This document shows positions 1 to 8,537 of a stretch of DNA of 64,000 nt, piece by piece. How positions within the stretch are numbered: position 1 is the first letter of the stretch; each line of letters opens with the position of its first letter. Both the position numbers and the translations under genes were made by a program. Source of the stretch: Paenibacillus prosopidis. GTDB taxonomy: Bacteria; Bacillota; Bacilli; Paenibacillales; Paenibacillaceae. The notes below the pieces were generated by a model. The model did no database searches and was not told the DNA's origin. It worked only from the letters and a program-made list of their open reading frames with translations. The stretch lies in the NCBI RefSeq assembly GCF_003337375.1, contig NZ_QPJD01000003.1:1-64000 (forward strand), written 5' to 3'.

Positions 1-99
1 GCCCTATCGTCACCATTTTTTGATTTGAAACATGATTTTCACTACAAGAGTGCTATCTAAGTAATAAGCTTACCTACTTTTGAGACAACCCCTTTTATT

Positions 100-128
100 T
101 TGACAAAAACGAAGCAAACGCTTAACAT
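100..128 (+). promoter_or_regulatory. SigA-type promoter of the PTS operon
   Basis: A perfect -35 TTGACA (100-105) is followed after 17 nt by TAACAT (123-128), which matches 4 of 6 bases of the -10 consensus. It lies 34 nt upstream of the chosen start of the PTS permease gene. No other strong promoter is visible before the gene. Positions 1-99 are AT-rich and hold nothing else I can name. Confidence 0.6.
113..126 (+). promoter_or_regulatory. possible cre (CcpA-binding) site
   Basis: AGCAAACGCTTAAC contains the palindromic cre core AAACGCTT but matches only about 10 of 14 positions of the consensus TGWAARCGYTWNCW. It lies inside the spacer and -10 of the promoter at 100-128, where a bound repressor would block RNA polymerase. 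CcpA is encoded 5 kb downstream. The assignment is an inference from position and core sequence. Confidence 0.35.
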
Positions 129-161
129 CGTTATAGATCACTAATGGACAGGAGGTGCAGG

Positions 162-2048
162 ATGATTTTCATGGGAAGCCTGCAGCAGCTCGGTAGGGCT
201 TTCATGCTGCCGATGATTGTATTGCCCGGGGCGGCTATCTTTTTGAGCTTAAGCAAGCTGCCGTGGAATTACATTGGACTGCCTGGTATGGAAGGCTATT
301 TAGTAGCAGCTAGTCAAACAATTTTTGCTTTTTTACCTTACATATTTGCGCTTGGCATTTCGCTTGGCTTGACAGGAAATGCGCTTGCGGCAGGTATGGC
401 GGCGCTTGTTGGAATGACCATATATAGCGGGATTATTGGCACATCTGCAATACAGATTGAGCCGACCGTTCTTATCGGTACCGTAATTGGAATTTTAGCA
501 GGTGTGAGCCATGAGCGTTTCAAAAACCTCCGGCTGCCTGAATATATACAGTTTTTTGGCGGGCCAAGGTTTGTTCCTTTGTTCGTCAGCTTTGTCACCT
601 TGTTACTTTCGATCGGGATGATAAAGATCGCTCCTTATTTGCAGCATTTGCTCGTTGAATTAGGAGAAATAGTTGCTTCGGGCGGCGGCTTTGGCGTATT
701 TTTATACGGGTTCGTTCACCGGATTTTGGTTGTCTTTGGTTTGCATCACTTAGTCAGTCATGTATTCTGGTTTCAAATTGGCGGCTTTGAGACAGCAACG
801 GGTGATATGGTTTACGGAGACCTGCCGCGCTTCTTCGCAGGCGATCCGACGGCAGGAGTCTTTATGGCCGGTCTCTATCCGACGATGATGTTTGCTTTGC
901 CGGCAATTGCGTTCGCCATTATTCATGAGGCGCGCGAGGATTTAAAGCCGAAAATTCACAAAACGTTTCTTTATGCGGCGCTTGCGTCTTTCCTAACCGG
1001 TGTAACGGAGCCGGTGGAATTTGCATTTTTGTTTGTGGCGCCCTATCTATATGTTGTGCATGCTATTTTGTCAGGCATTATTATGTGGGTTACATACGAG
1101 CTTGACATCAAACACGGATTTTCATTTTCTGCAGGAGCGATCGACTTCATTATTAATGAGCATTTAGCGACTCGCGGGTGGCTCCTTATTCCAATCGGTA
1201 TTGTAGTCGGGCTTATTTATTACTTTTTGTTCCGGTTTGCCATTCGCCGGTTTCGGATTCCGACGCCAGGACGCGAGGAAGGCTCGCAGCTCGACGAATG
1301 GGCAGGCGATATTCCTTACCGCGCTCCGCTTATTTTGCAAGCCATCGGCGGCAAACAAAATATTGAACGAATGGAATCGTGTATTACTAGACTTCGGCTT
1401 AAGGTTTCGAATGAAAAGCTTCTCGATATAAATGCGCTTCGCAATCTGGGTGCTGCGGGAGTTATCAAGCTGGGCGGAGGTCATGTTCAGGTTGTGTTCG
1501 GTACCTACTCGGAGTTAATACGTGAAGAAATGATCAAAACGATTCATAGGGATCAAGCTCAGGTGCTGTTTCATTCACCGATGCAGGGACGCATGATTCC
1601 GCTTAATGAAGTGCCGGATCCGATTTTTGCCGGAAAGCTTGTTGGACAAGGTGTCGCATTCATTCCCGACAAAGGGGAGCTTGTCTCGCCGGTCAAAGGT
1701 AAAATCATACATATTTACCCGACGATGCATGCGATCGGTATCCTCACACCTGAAGGGCTTGAAGTGCTGCTTCATATCGGCATCGATACCTCGCGTCTCG
1801 CAGGCAAGTCTTATTTTAAAGCAGTGGTCAAAGAGGGCGACGAGGTTACGCCAGGCATGCTGCTCATTCGGTTTGACTTGCAGCGGGTACGCAAAGAGAG
1901 CAAGTCTCTAGCTACGCCAATGGTCATCACAAATTCCGATCTCGTTCATTCTTGGCGGTTCGCCCCGTTCAAAGCTGTGAAAAAAGGACAGTCTTCGGTA
2001 ATGTCGGTTGTACTTAAAGAGAGAAATGGTGGAGGGGAAAGACAATGA
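162..2048 (+). CDS. PTS sugar permease, fused EIIC-EIIB-EIIA (glucose/N-acetylglucosamine type)
   Basis: The protein (about 628 aa) imports and phosphorylates a sugar, taking phosphate from HPr-P. The N-terminal two thirds is the membrane EIIC domain with many hydrophobic segments and a GVTEP motif. EIIB follows near residue 400, with its phospho-accepting Cys in ESCITRLRL. A C-terminal EIIA domain has its active His in LLHIGIDT. The domain order and length fit the glucose/GlcNAc family; I cannot fix the sugar. The start at 162 is chosen because GGAGGTG at 151-157 sits correctly before it; an ATG at 144 has no ribosome site. The gene overlaps ptsI by 4 nt, so the two are translationally coupled. 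Confidence 0.9.
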   Translation: MIFMGSLQQLGRAFMLPMIVLPGAAIFLSLSKLPWNYIGLPGMEGYLVAASQTIFAFLPYIFALGISLGLTGNALAAGMAALVGMTIYSGIIGTSAIQIEPTVLIGTVIGILAGVSHERFKNLRLPEYIQFFGGPRFVPLFVSFVTLLLSIGMIKIAPYLQHLLVELGEIVASGGGFGVFLYGFVHRILVVFGLHHLVSHVFWFQIGGFETATGDMVYGDLPRFFAGDPTAGVFMAGLYPTMMFALPAIAFAIIHEAREDLKPKIHKTFLYAALASFLTGVTEPVEFAFLFVAPYLYVVHAILSGIIMWVTYELDIKHGFSFSAGAIDFIINEHLATRGWLLIPIGIVVGLIYYFLFRFAIRRFRIPTPGREEGSQLDEWAGDIPYRAPLILQAIGGKQNIERMESCITRLRLKVSNEKLLDINALRNLGAAGVIKLGGGHVQVVFGTYSELIREEMIKTIHRDQAQVLFHSPMQGRMIPLNEVPDPIFAGKLVGQGVAFIPDKGELVSPVKGKIIHIYPTMHAIGILTPEGLEVLLHIGIDTSRLAGKSYFKAVVKEGDEVTPGMLLIRFDLQRVRKESKSLATPMVITNSDLVHSWRFAPFKAVKKGQSSVMSVVLKERNGGGERQ

Positions 2049-3787
2049 TTCAAGGAATAGGAGCGTCAGCAGGCATAGCGATCGGGAGAGCGTTCGTCCT
2101 GCCGAATTGGGAGTGGGAGTTACCGGAGCAAAAAATTGATGTAGCCGATTTTGCCCGCGAGTTCGAACGTGTATACGAAGGCATTCGTACCTCTAAATCT
2201 GAAATCGAACAGATCAAGGATGAGCTGCGTGAGGTTGTAGGTTCGGAGGAAACACATATTTTCGACGCGCATCTCGCGATTTTGGACGATCCTGTCTTCA
2301 TGAACGAAATACAAGGCATTATACAACGGCAGTACAAAGCAGCAGAAGTAGCGGTTAAGGAAGCGATTGACCATTTCGTTACGATGTTCGACCTGCTCGA
2401 TGACGAATACATGAAAGAGCGGGCGCTTGATATTAAAGATGTTGGTAACCGCCTGTTGAAGCACTTGCTCGGTGCGCCTGAAATTACACTGCCCTCAGAT
2501 ACGCAACCGTTCATATTGATCGCCAAAGAGCTTTCTCCGTCCCAGCTTGCACATATAAATCCGCAGCATGTACTCGGAATTGTGACGCTTGCAGGCAGCA
2601 CGACTTCGCATTCCGCAATAATGGCGCGTGCGCTGGGCGTTCCGCTTGTCGTCGGCGTCGAGTCTAATTTGGAGGAACCCATTCAGACGGGGCAGACGCT
2701 TATTATTGATGGAGGCGACGGCAGCGTTTACCTTAATCCAAATCAGCAAATAATCGATACTTATACGGAGCTGCACCGTCGTCAAGCGGAAGCTAAGAAG
2801 AAGCTGCATGGCATTGCCGGCTACCGTCCTGTAACGCCTGACGGAAAGACACTGGAGCTTGCGGCGAATATTAGCTCTTTCAAGGAGCTTGAAATTGCAT
2901 TGTCGAGCGGGGCGCATGGTGTAGGCTTGTTCCGTACCGAATTTTTATATATGGATCGAAACCGGTTTCCGAAGGAAGAGGAGCAATTCGAAGTATACCG
3001 CAGCGTAGCTGAGAAGCTTGAAGGCGAGCCGCTCGTTATTCGTACGCTGGATGTCGGCGGCGATAAGCAGCTTGATTATTTTGAGCTGCCGGAGGAGGAT
3101 AATCCGTTCCTCGGCTACAGAGCGATCCGCATTTCACTAGATCGTCAGGACTTGTTCAAGACGCAGCTTCGCGCGATACTGCGTGCGAGCCACTATGGGC
3201 AGGTAAAGCTGATGTATCCGCTTATTTCGTCGGTTGACGAGGTGCGCGCGGCTAATGCCATATTGAATGAAGCGAAGCGCGAGCTAGAGCAAGAAGGCCA
3301 CCCATTCGATAAACGGATGAAAATAGGCATCATGATCGAAGTGCCCGCGGCTGTAATGATTGCCGATCTGCTCGCGGAGGAGGTTGATTTCTTTAGCATC
3401 GGCACTAATGATTTGGTACAGTTTACTTTAGCGGTAGACCGAATGAATGAAGAAATTTCACATCTGTATGAGCCTTATCATCCAGCCTTGCTGAGAATGC
3501 TGCGAATGACGGTCGAAGCTGCAAAACGAAGCGGCATATCCGTTGGTGTGTGCGGGGAGCTTGCGGGTGATTTAAGGGCGCTGCCGATCTGGCTTAGTCT
3601 GGATGTGGATGAGCTCAGCATGTCTTCGCACGCGATATTGCAGGTAAAGGAACGATTATTATGTACCTCGCAAGAAGAAAGCCGGATTGTCTTTCAACAA
3701 TTGCATGAATGCCGCACGAGCAGCGAAATTTTGGAGCATCTAAGCGGGTTTATGCAGCGCATTGACGAAAAAACAGCGAATGGTTAA
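2045..3787 (+). CDS. ptsI: phosphoenolpyruvate-protein phosphotransferase (PTS enzyme I)
   Basis: Enzyme I takes phosphate from PEP onto a His and passes it to HPr, starting the PTS cascade in the cytoplasm. The 580-aa product has the usual length. It starts with the family signature IQGIGASAGIAIG, carries the phospho-His segment GSTTSHSAIMARA near residue 190, and has the PEP-binding barrel with GLFRTEFLYMDR and the C-terminal VCGELAGD. There is no N-terminal GAF domain, so it is classical EI rather than PtsP. It overlaps the permease gene by 4 nt (ATGA). No ptsH lies between or beside them. The 3' end overlaps the convergent gene by 4 nt inside a hairpin. Confidence 0.95.
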   Translation: MIQGIGASAGIAIGRAFVLPNWEWELPEQKIDVADFAREFERVYEGIRTSKSEIEQIKDELREVVGSEETHIFDAHLAILDDPVFMNEIQGIIQRQYKAAEVAVKEAIDHFVTMFDLLDDEYMKERALDIKDVGNRLLKHLLGAPEITLPSDTQPFILIAKELSPSQLAHINPQHVLGIVTLAGSTTSHSAIMARALGVPLVVGVESNLEEPIQTGQTLIIDGGDGSVYLNPNQQIIDTYTELHRRQAEAKKKLHGIAGYRPVTPDGKTLELAANISSFKELEIALSSGAHGVGLFRTEFLYMDRNRFPKEEEQFEVYRSVAEKLEGEPLVIRTLDVGGDKQLDYFELPEEDNPFLGYRAIRISLDRQDLFKTQLRAILRASHYGQVKLMYPLISSVDEVRAANAILNEAKRELEQEGHPFDKRMKIGIMIEVPAAVMIADLLAEEVDFFSIGTNDLVQFTLAVDRMNEEISHLYEPYHPALLRMLRMTVEAAKRSGISVGVCGELAGDLRALPIWLSLDVDELSMSSHAILQVKERLLCTSQEESRIVFQQLHECRTSSEILEHLSGFMQRIDEKTANG

Positions 3788-3800
3788 CCCATTCGCTGTT
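3772..3800. terminator. hairpin terminator overlapping both convergent stop codons
   Basis: A perfect 12-bp stem AACAGCGAATGG / CCATTCGCTGTT encloses a 5-nt loop (3784-3788). The TTAA in that loop forms the overlapping stop codons of ptsI (+) and the DJ-1 gene (-). On the minus strand the stem is followed directly by a T run (complement of the A run at 3767-3773), so it is a canonical terminator for the minus gene. On the plus strand no T run follows, so termination of ptsI there is less certain. Confidence 0.75.
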
Positions 3801-4314
3801 CAAGTGCGTCTACGAACGCTTTTGCATATGGAGGAAGATCCGGCGGACGGCGCGCGGATATAAGATTTCCATCTGCAACTACCGCTTCATCAAACCATGT
3901 TGCACCTGCATTTTCCATATCATCGCGGATACCCGGCGTCGAAGTTACTTTACGGCCTTCTAATATTTTAGCTGATATGAGTACCCAACCTGCATGACAG
4001 ATTTGCCCAATCGGCTTGTCAGCTGCATTAAGCTCTTGCACAAGCTGCAGTACTTTCGGGTAACGGCGCAGCTTGTCTGGCGCCCAACCGCCTGGTACAA
4101 GCAAGCCGATGATGTCTTCGCTGTTCACTTCATCAAACGACAAATCGGCAACAGCTGGTACACCGTATTTACCGATATGCGTTTTGCCTTTCACTGGACC
4201 TGCGTATAGGACCGTTGCTCCAGCTTCGCGTACCCGGTATACAGGATACCATAGCTCTAAATCTTCAAATTCATCGTCAAGCAAGCAGATGACGGTTTTG
4301 TTTTGCAACGACAT
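3784..4314 (-). CDS. DJ-1/PfpI family protein (general stress protein 18-like)
   Basis: This is a member of the DJ-1/PfpI superfamily, which includes glyoxalase- or deglycase-like stress proteins. It is about 176 aa and begins with a Rossmann-like strand VICLLDDEFEDLELWYP. It has the glycine segment LLVPGGWAPD and the nucleophile-elbow Cys in GQICHAGWVLISA. It resembles B. subtilis YfkM/PfpI proteins; the substrate is unknown. The start at 4314 is chosen because GGAGGGG lies 6 nt upstream; an in-frame ATG at 4329 overlaps that ribosome site. It diverges from the VanZ gene with only 53 bp between starts, so their promoters must overlap. Confidence 0.85.
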   Translation of the reverse strand: MSLQNKTVICLLDDEFEDLELWYPVYRVREAGATVLYAGPVKGKTHIGKYGVPAVADLSFDEVNSEDIIGLLVPGGWAPDKLRRYPKVLQLVQELNAADKPIGQICHAGWVLISAKILEGRKVTSTPGIRDDMENAGATWFDEAVVADGNLISARRPPDLPPYAKAFVDALEQRMG

Positions 4315-4367
4315 GCTATTCCCCTCCATCTATTATTTGTCTCTATCATTGTAACGAAGGAGAAACG

Positions 4368-4805
4368 ATGAAGCAAACGGAAACGACCTCAAATTCATTT
4401 CGATATCGTAGACTGCTCCGGTTTTTGCCGGCTGTTGCCTGGATGAGCGTTATTTTTGTGTTATCCTCAAGAACCGGCGATGAACTTAACACACTGCTTC
4501 CATGGTTTCAAAAGATGTTCCCTTTCATGGAGGACTTCAATTGGGGGCATTTCGTATCCTACTTTATTCTTGCACTTACTATTGATTATGGAATAGGCGC
4601 GAAGGCTGATCGCATCCGGATGAAGGCAGTTATTGTTCTTCTATGCGGATTGTATGGCATTACAGATGAATTTCATCAATCTTTTGTAGGAGGCAGGATG
4701 CTGGATCCGCTTGATTTGCGCAACGATCTTATCGGAGCAGCCTTGTGTACGGCATTGATTGCGGTACCTCCAATTCGCAGGTTATGGAGAAAAGCCGCAC
4801 GATGA
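4368..4805 (+). CDS. VanZ-like family membrane protein
   Basis: A 145-aa integral membrane protein with about four hydrophobic segments. The order WMSVIFVLSS, then a GHFVSYFILALTIDYG segment, then GITDEFHQSFVGGR and a final RNDLIGA helix is the typical VanZ-domain pattern. VanZ of enterococci gives low-level teicoplanin resistance, but most homologues such as this have no proven role. AAGGAGAA lies 5 nt before the ATG. No operon partner is evident: the next gene is 158 bp away. Confidence 0.8.
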   Translation: MKQTETTSNSFRYRRLLRFLPAVAWMSVIFVLSSRTGDELNTLLPWFQKMFPFMEDFNWGHFVSYFILALTIDYGIGAKADRIRMKAVIVLLCGLYGITDEFHQSFVGGRMLDPLDLRNDLIGAALCTALIAVPPIRRLWRKAAR

Positions 4806-4963
4806 ATGAACGTTTGGTTTAAACGATAATTATGGATTGTGTAGTAAAAATTACATAGCTTGTGTAAGCAGGAGTTTTTGCAAAAAAGGTCGAATCATTT
4901 ATCACATGACTCTGCAATGGAATGTTTAGCGGCATTCATTGCTCTGAGAAGGAGTGAACCATT

Positions 4964-5377
4964 TTGCAAAAGCGGTGTCATTGCGGTGACATCATGAAGA
5001 TGAAACTGCGCACAGTTATTTATTCCGGGAAGGTTGAGATCGATAACGTTCCCATATACTCCTGCTCAACCTGCAACAGGAGCGAAGTGTTTCCCGAGGT
5101 GAAGCCGGATTTAACCGGATTAATCGCTCAATTGGGAGCCCAGCCAAACAAACAAACATTCTTGTTTAATGAATGCAATGAATGGGCAGATTTGTTAGTA
5201 GAAGCGAAGGCCGACAAACAACAGACGGATCATACCGCTGTTGAAAGATTAATTGAAGACCGGATCAACAAGCTGCTTGACTTGTATTTGCTGGCTCAGA
5301 CCCTTAACGACGAAGCTTGGATCACGGATTTGAATAAGCGGCTTGAGCAAATAAGCCGTCGCTCGCTTCATACATAG
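4964..5377 (+). CDS. small zinc-ribbon protein (YgiT/MqsA N-domain-like)
   Basis: A 137-aa protein whose N-terminus has two CxC/CxxC pairs (CHC near residue 5; CSTC near residue 34) spaced as in YgiT/MqsA-type zinc ribbons. After this comes an acidic, mostly helical region without recognisable catalytic residues. MqsA antitoxins have a C-terminal HTH domain, which I do not see here, and no toxin gene is adjacent, so a toxin-antitoxin role is not supported. The start is a TTG with AAGGAGTGA about 5 nt upstream. Similar small proteins appear next to ccpA in related genomes as far as I recall; function unknown. Confidence 0.65.
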   Translation: MQKRCHCGDIMKMKLRTVIYSGKVEIDNVPIYSCSTCNRSEVFPEVKPDLTGLIAQLGAQPNKQTFLFNECNEWADLLVEAKADKQQTDHTAVERLIEDRINKLLDLYLLAQTLNDEAWITDLNKRLEQISRRSLHT

Positions 5378-5517
5378 CTGATAGTGATTAGGATTTTACA
5401 TGCACCGTGACAGAACCTAACAAGCGTGAACATTGCGAAAAGTAATATTTTGTCGTATGATTACGTTAATATACGGCGTACGTAATGTTAAAATCTGAGC
5501 TAATGGAGAGAAGCACT

Positions 5518-6522
5518 GTGACGGTAACCATTTATGATGTAGCAAGAGAAGCAGGAGTATCGATGGCTACGGTTTCACGGGTTGTTAATAATAATCCGAA
5601 TGTGAAGCCTGCAACACGCAAGAAAGTATATGAAGCAATAGAACGGCTCGGATATCGTCCAAATGCTGTAGCACGCGGCTTGGCAAGTAAGAAAACGACT
5701 ACGGTAGGCGTTGTCATTCCCGACATTTCAAACGCTATCTTTGCTGAGGTAGCCCGCGGAATTGAAGATATTGCGAATATGTATCATTATAATATTATCT
5801 TGTGTAATGCGGATAAGAAAAAAGATAAAGAAATCCGTGTTATTAACACCCTTCTTGAGAAGCAGGTGGACGGCTTGCTGTTCATGGGCGGCGCAGTAAC
5901 GGAAGAGCATTTGCAAGCTTTCAAAACAGCAAATGTGCCAATCGTGCTCTGTGCGACATCCGATGAAAGCGGGCAAATCCCGTCGGTTGATATTAACCAT
6001 GAGGATGCGGCTTTCGATGCCGTAAAGAGCTTGCTCGAGCAAGGACATACGCGTATTGCTATGATTAGCGGAACGCTGCAGGATCCTTCCAACGGCTACG
6101 CGAGATTCCAAGGATACAAGAGAGCACTCGAAGCTTCTGGAATTGCATATGACGAATCGCTTGTACGAATTGGCAACTACCGTTATGAGTCCGGCGCAGA
6201 TGCGATGAAATATTTTATCGAGCTGGACAAGCGTCCTACCGCTGTATTTTCGGCAACGGACGAAATGGCGATTGGCGCTATTCATACTATTCAAGATTCC
6301 GGGTTGAAGGTTCCTGACGATATTTCGGTTATAAGCGTTGACAATAGCCGGATGGCATCGATGGTACGTCCGCAGCTCACTTCAGTAGCACAACCGATGT
6401 ACGACATTGGCGCCGTTTCCATGCGTTTGTTGACGAAGCTGATGAAGAAAGAAAATGTTGATCAATCCAAAGTGGTGTTGCCGCATGAAATGGTCGTGCG
6501 TCAATCGGTTGGAGGAAGATAA
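5518..6522 (+). CDS. ccpA: catabolite control protein A (LacI family)
   Basis: CcpA binds cre sites with HPr(Ser-P) or Crh as corepressor and controls carbon catabolite repression. The N-terminal HTH ([20 protein letters not shown]) and hinge helix ([12 protein letters not shown]) are almost identical to B. subtilis CcpA. The LacI-type ligand domain ends with [16 protein letters not shown], typical of CcpA. I choose the GTG at 5518 because GGAGAG at 5505-5510 is 7 nt upstream and the protein then begins like known CcpA; the longer reading from 5485 has no ribosome site. Length is about 334 aa. mtnN follows after 5 nt and is probably cotranscribed. Confidence 0.93.
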   Translation: MTVTIYDVAREAGVSMATVSRVVNNNPNVKPATRKKVYEAIERLGYRPNAVARGLASKKTTTVGVVIPDISNAIFAEVARGIEDIANMYHYNIILCNADKKKDKEIRVINTLLEKQVDGLLFMGGAVTEEHLQAFKTANVPIVLCATSDESGQIPSVDINHEDAAFDAVKSLLEQGHTRIAMISGTLQDPSNGYARFQGYKRALEASGIAYDESLVRIGNYRYESGADAMKYFIELDKRPTAVFSATDEMAIGAIHTIQDSGLKVPDDISVISVDNSRMASMVRPQLTSVAQPMYDIGAVSMRLLTKLMKKENVDQSKVVLPHEMVVRQSVGGR

Positions 6523-6527
6523 AAGAA

Positions 6528-7226
6528 ATGCCGTTTAACAAAATTGGAATTATAGGCGCTATGTCGGAAGAAATTGAATTGCTGCATAAGCATGTGGACG
6601 TAGCGTCACAAGTGACAAAAGCAGGCATTACCTATTTTGAAGGCACTCTTCACGATAAAGCCGTTATTTACTGCAAGTCAGGTGTCGGCAAAGTAAATGC
6701 TGCGGTATGCACTCAGCTATTGCTGGATTTAGGCGCAGATTGCGTGCTGTTTACCGGTGTAGCGGGAGCGGTTGATCCACAGCTGAATATTGGAGATATC
6801 GTTATTTCGACAAGCTGTATACAGCATGATATGGACTGCTCTCCGCTAGGTTTTGCCCGCGGAACGATACCTTTTCATGCAAGATCAGAGTTTCCTGCCG
6901 ATGAACGTTTAGTTGAGCTTGCTGCAGCAGCAAGCGACCGGCTTTTCCCGGGACACAGCCTGAAAGGGAAGGTACTGTCAGGGGATCAATTTATCGCGAG
7001 CCGCGAGACAGTAAAGCTTCTGCACGAAACGATGCAAGGGGCATGCGCTGAGATGGAGGGGGCTTCTGTTGCCCAAGTATGCGACATGAATGAGATCCCT
7101 TTCGTCATTATTCGCTCGATGTCAGACAAAGCGGATGGATCGGCTCATGTGAACTTTTCGGAGTTTACCGTAACTGCTTCCAACAACTCCTACCAAATTA
7201 TTGACGATATCGTCCAACATATTTGA
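6528..7226 (+). CDS. mtnN: 5'-methylthioadenosine/S-adenosylhomocysteine nucleosidase
   Basis: The enzyme cleaves adenine from methylthioadenosine and S-adenosylhomocysteine, recycling by-products of methylation and polyamine synthesis. The 232-aa sequence starts with IGIIGAMSEEIELL, has the GVGKVNAA phosphate/ribose segment, GVAGAVDP, and the active-site segment AEMEGASVAQVC containing the catalytic Glu and the adenine-site residues. Its length is normal. The ribosome site GGAGGAAG overlaps the end of ccpA, 5 nt upstream of the ATG, so it is probably expressed with ccpA. Confidence 0.92.
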   Translation: MPFNKIGIIGAMSEEIELLHKHVDVASQVTKAGITYFEGTLHDKAVIYCKSGVGKVNAAVCTQLLLDLGADCVLFTGVAGAVDPQLNIGDIVISTSCIQHDMDCSPLGFARGTIPFHARSEFPADERLVELAAAASDRLFPGHSLKGKVLSGDQFIASRETVKLLHETMQGACAEMEGASVAQVCDMNEIPFVIIRSMSDKADGSAHVNFSEFTVTASNNSYQIIDDIVQHI

Positions 7227-7246
7227 TCAGCTTGCTTGATTAAGAA

Positions 7247-7291
7247 GAAAAAAGCAACAGTTCTGGCGATGCCGGAATTGTTGCTTTTTTT
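7247..7291. terminator. bidirectional terminator between mtnN and acuC
   Basis: A 14-bp stem (GCAACAGTTCTGGC / GCCGGAATTGTTGC, two G-T wobbles) closes a GAT loop. It is flanked by an A run on the left and T7 on the right, so it works in both directions for convergent mtnN (+) and acuC (-). Confidence 0.85.
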
Positions 7292-7343
7292 ACCACACTA
7301 GAATTTATATGTTTATCCTTGAGAGGCCTCGATAGAGGTTTTC

Positions 7344-8522
7344 TCATAAATCTTGAATAACGATGGCTTGAACAGCTCTGTTTTTATCGGTAATTTCTGA
7401 ACGCCGGGGTATCGGTTCGATCCCGGTGACATCGTCCAGCCACTGCTGCGGAAGCTTAAATGGACTGGATGATGCCCATTTCTGCAGCCAATGTTCAGGA
7501 AGACTTTGTTGTTGGCCTGCAGCAACTGCTTCAGCAATCGGATGATCAATCATTGTAAGCCAGACGAGTGACCATGCCCTTGGTACAACGCGATAAATAT
7601 CGTAGCCGCCGCCGCCAAGAGCAACCCAGCGTCCGTCTGTATACGCATGTGCCAGCTCATGAATAATGGCTGGTATTTCTGCGTAAATACGCATGCTGCA
7701 ATGTATATGTGATAGCGGATCGTAAGCATGAGCATCACAGCCATGCTGGCTGATAATGACTTCCGGCTTGTACATAGCGATGACTTTACGCAAGGTGACA
7801 TTAAAGCTTTCCAGCCAAGATTCATCCTCTGTGTAGGGCTCAAGCGGCACGTTATAGCAGGCGCCAAAGCCTTTGTCCACACCCTTCTCATGTACGAAGC
7901 CGCTCCCAGGGAACAAAAACTTGCCCGTTTCATGAATGGAATAGGTGCATACATCGGGATCATCGTAGAACACCCACTGAACTCCGTCGCCATGATGGAC
8001 GTCGGTATCGATATATAATACTTTTGCGCCGTACGTTTGACGGATGTGCTTGATTGCGACAGCCGCATCATTATATACACAGAAGCCTGAGGCGCGATCA
8101 GGAAAGGCGTGATGAAGGCCGCCCGCGAGGTGATAAGCATGTAAGGCACTACCCGACATAACGGCATCTGCTGCAGCGACTGAGCCGCTGACGATGGCTG
8201 AAGCAGCCTTATGGATTCCGGGAAAAAACGTTGTATCCTCCGTGTCTAGTCCGTATTGCTGCGCGATACTGCTGCTTTCGTCATCCTCACTGATATTGCT
8301 TAATTGTTTGACCGCGTTTAAATAGTCTGTTCGATGAACGAGTGCAAGTAGATCGTCCACTGAATAAGCAGGAGGGGACTCTATTAGCTCATCCGGTAAA
8401 GCGCCGGCTGCTTTGAGCAAATCTATTGTTAACGTAAGTCGATGCGGATCGAAAGGATGATCCTCGCGAAATTTATATCCGTTTGAATCCGAATGATATA
8501 TAAAAACAGCATTTGAAGCCAT
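7344..8522 (-). CDS. acuC: AcuC, histone-deacetylase family protein (acetyl-CoA synthetase deacetylase)
   Basis: AcuC is a zinc-dependent deacylase of the class I HDAC fold. In B. subtilis it removes the acetyl group that AcuA puts on acetyl-CoA synthetase. The 392-aa protein shows the HDAC active-site segments: HLAGGLHHAF, the metal-ligand run YIDTDVHHGDGVQ, and SQHGCDAHAYDPL, followed by LGGGGYD with the catalytic Tyr. The start at 8522 is preceded by AGGAGG with 6-nt spacing; an upstream in-frame start would read through the repeat array. It follows acuA on the same strand, separated only by palindromic repeats; acuB, found between them in B. subtilis, is missing. Confidence 0.9.
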   Translation of the reverse strand: MASNAVFIYHSDSNGYKFREDHPFDPHRLTLTIDLLKAAGALPDELIESPPAYSVDDLLALVHRTDYLNAVKQLSNISEDDESSSIAQQYGLDTEDTTFFPGIHKAASAIVSGSVAAADAVMSGSALHAYHLAGGLHHAFPDRASGFCVYNDAAVAIKHIRQTYGAKVLYIDTDVHHGDGVQWVFYDDPDVCTYSIHETGKFLFPGSGFVHEKGVDKGFGACYNVPLEPYTEDESWLESFNVTLRKVIAMYKPEVIISQHGCDAHAYDPLSHIHCSMRIYAEIPAIIHELAHAYTDGRWVALGGGGYDIYRVVPRAWSLVWLTMIDHPIAEAVAAGQQQSLPEHWLQKWASSSPFKLPQQWLDDVTGIEPIPRRSEITDKNRAVQAIVIQDL

Positions 8523-8537
8523 CCCTATCCTCCTAAA

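Noticed and set aside
2050-2682. 210-aa minus-strand frame opposite ptsI
   Set aside because: A shadow of a strongly conserved gene; Ser-rich composition typical of antisense frames.
4818-4831. cre-like sequence TTTAAACGATAATT before the zinc-ribbon gene
   Set aside because: Only about 11 of 14 positions match, the key G is missing, and it lies 130 nt from the start.
4964-5377. Zinc-ribbon gene as an MqsA-type antitoxin
   Set aside because: No HTH domain in the C-terminal part and no adjacent toxin gene.
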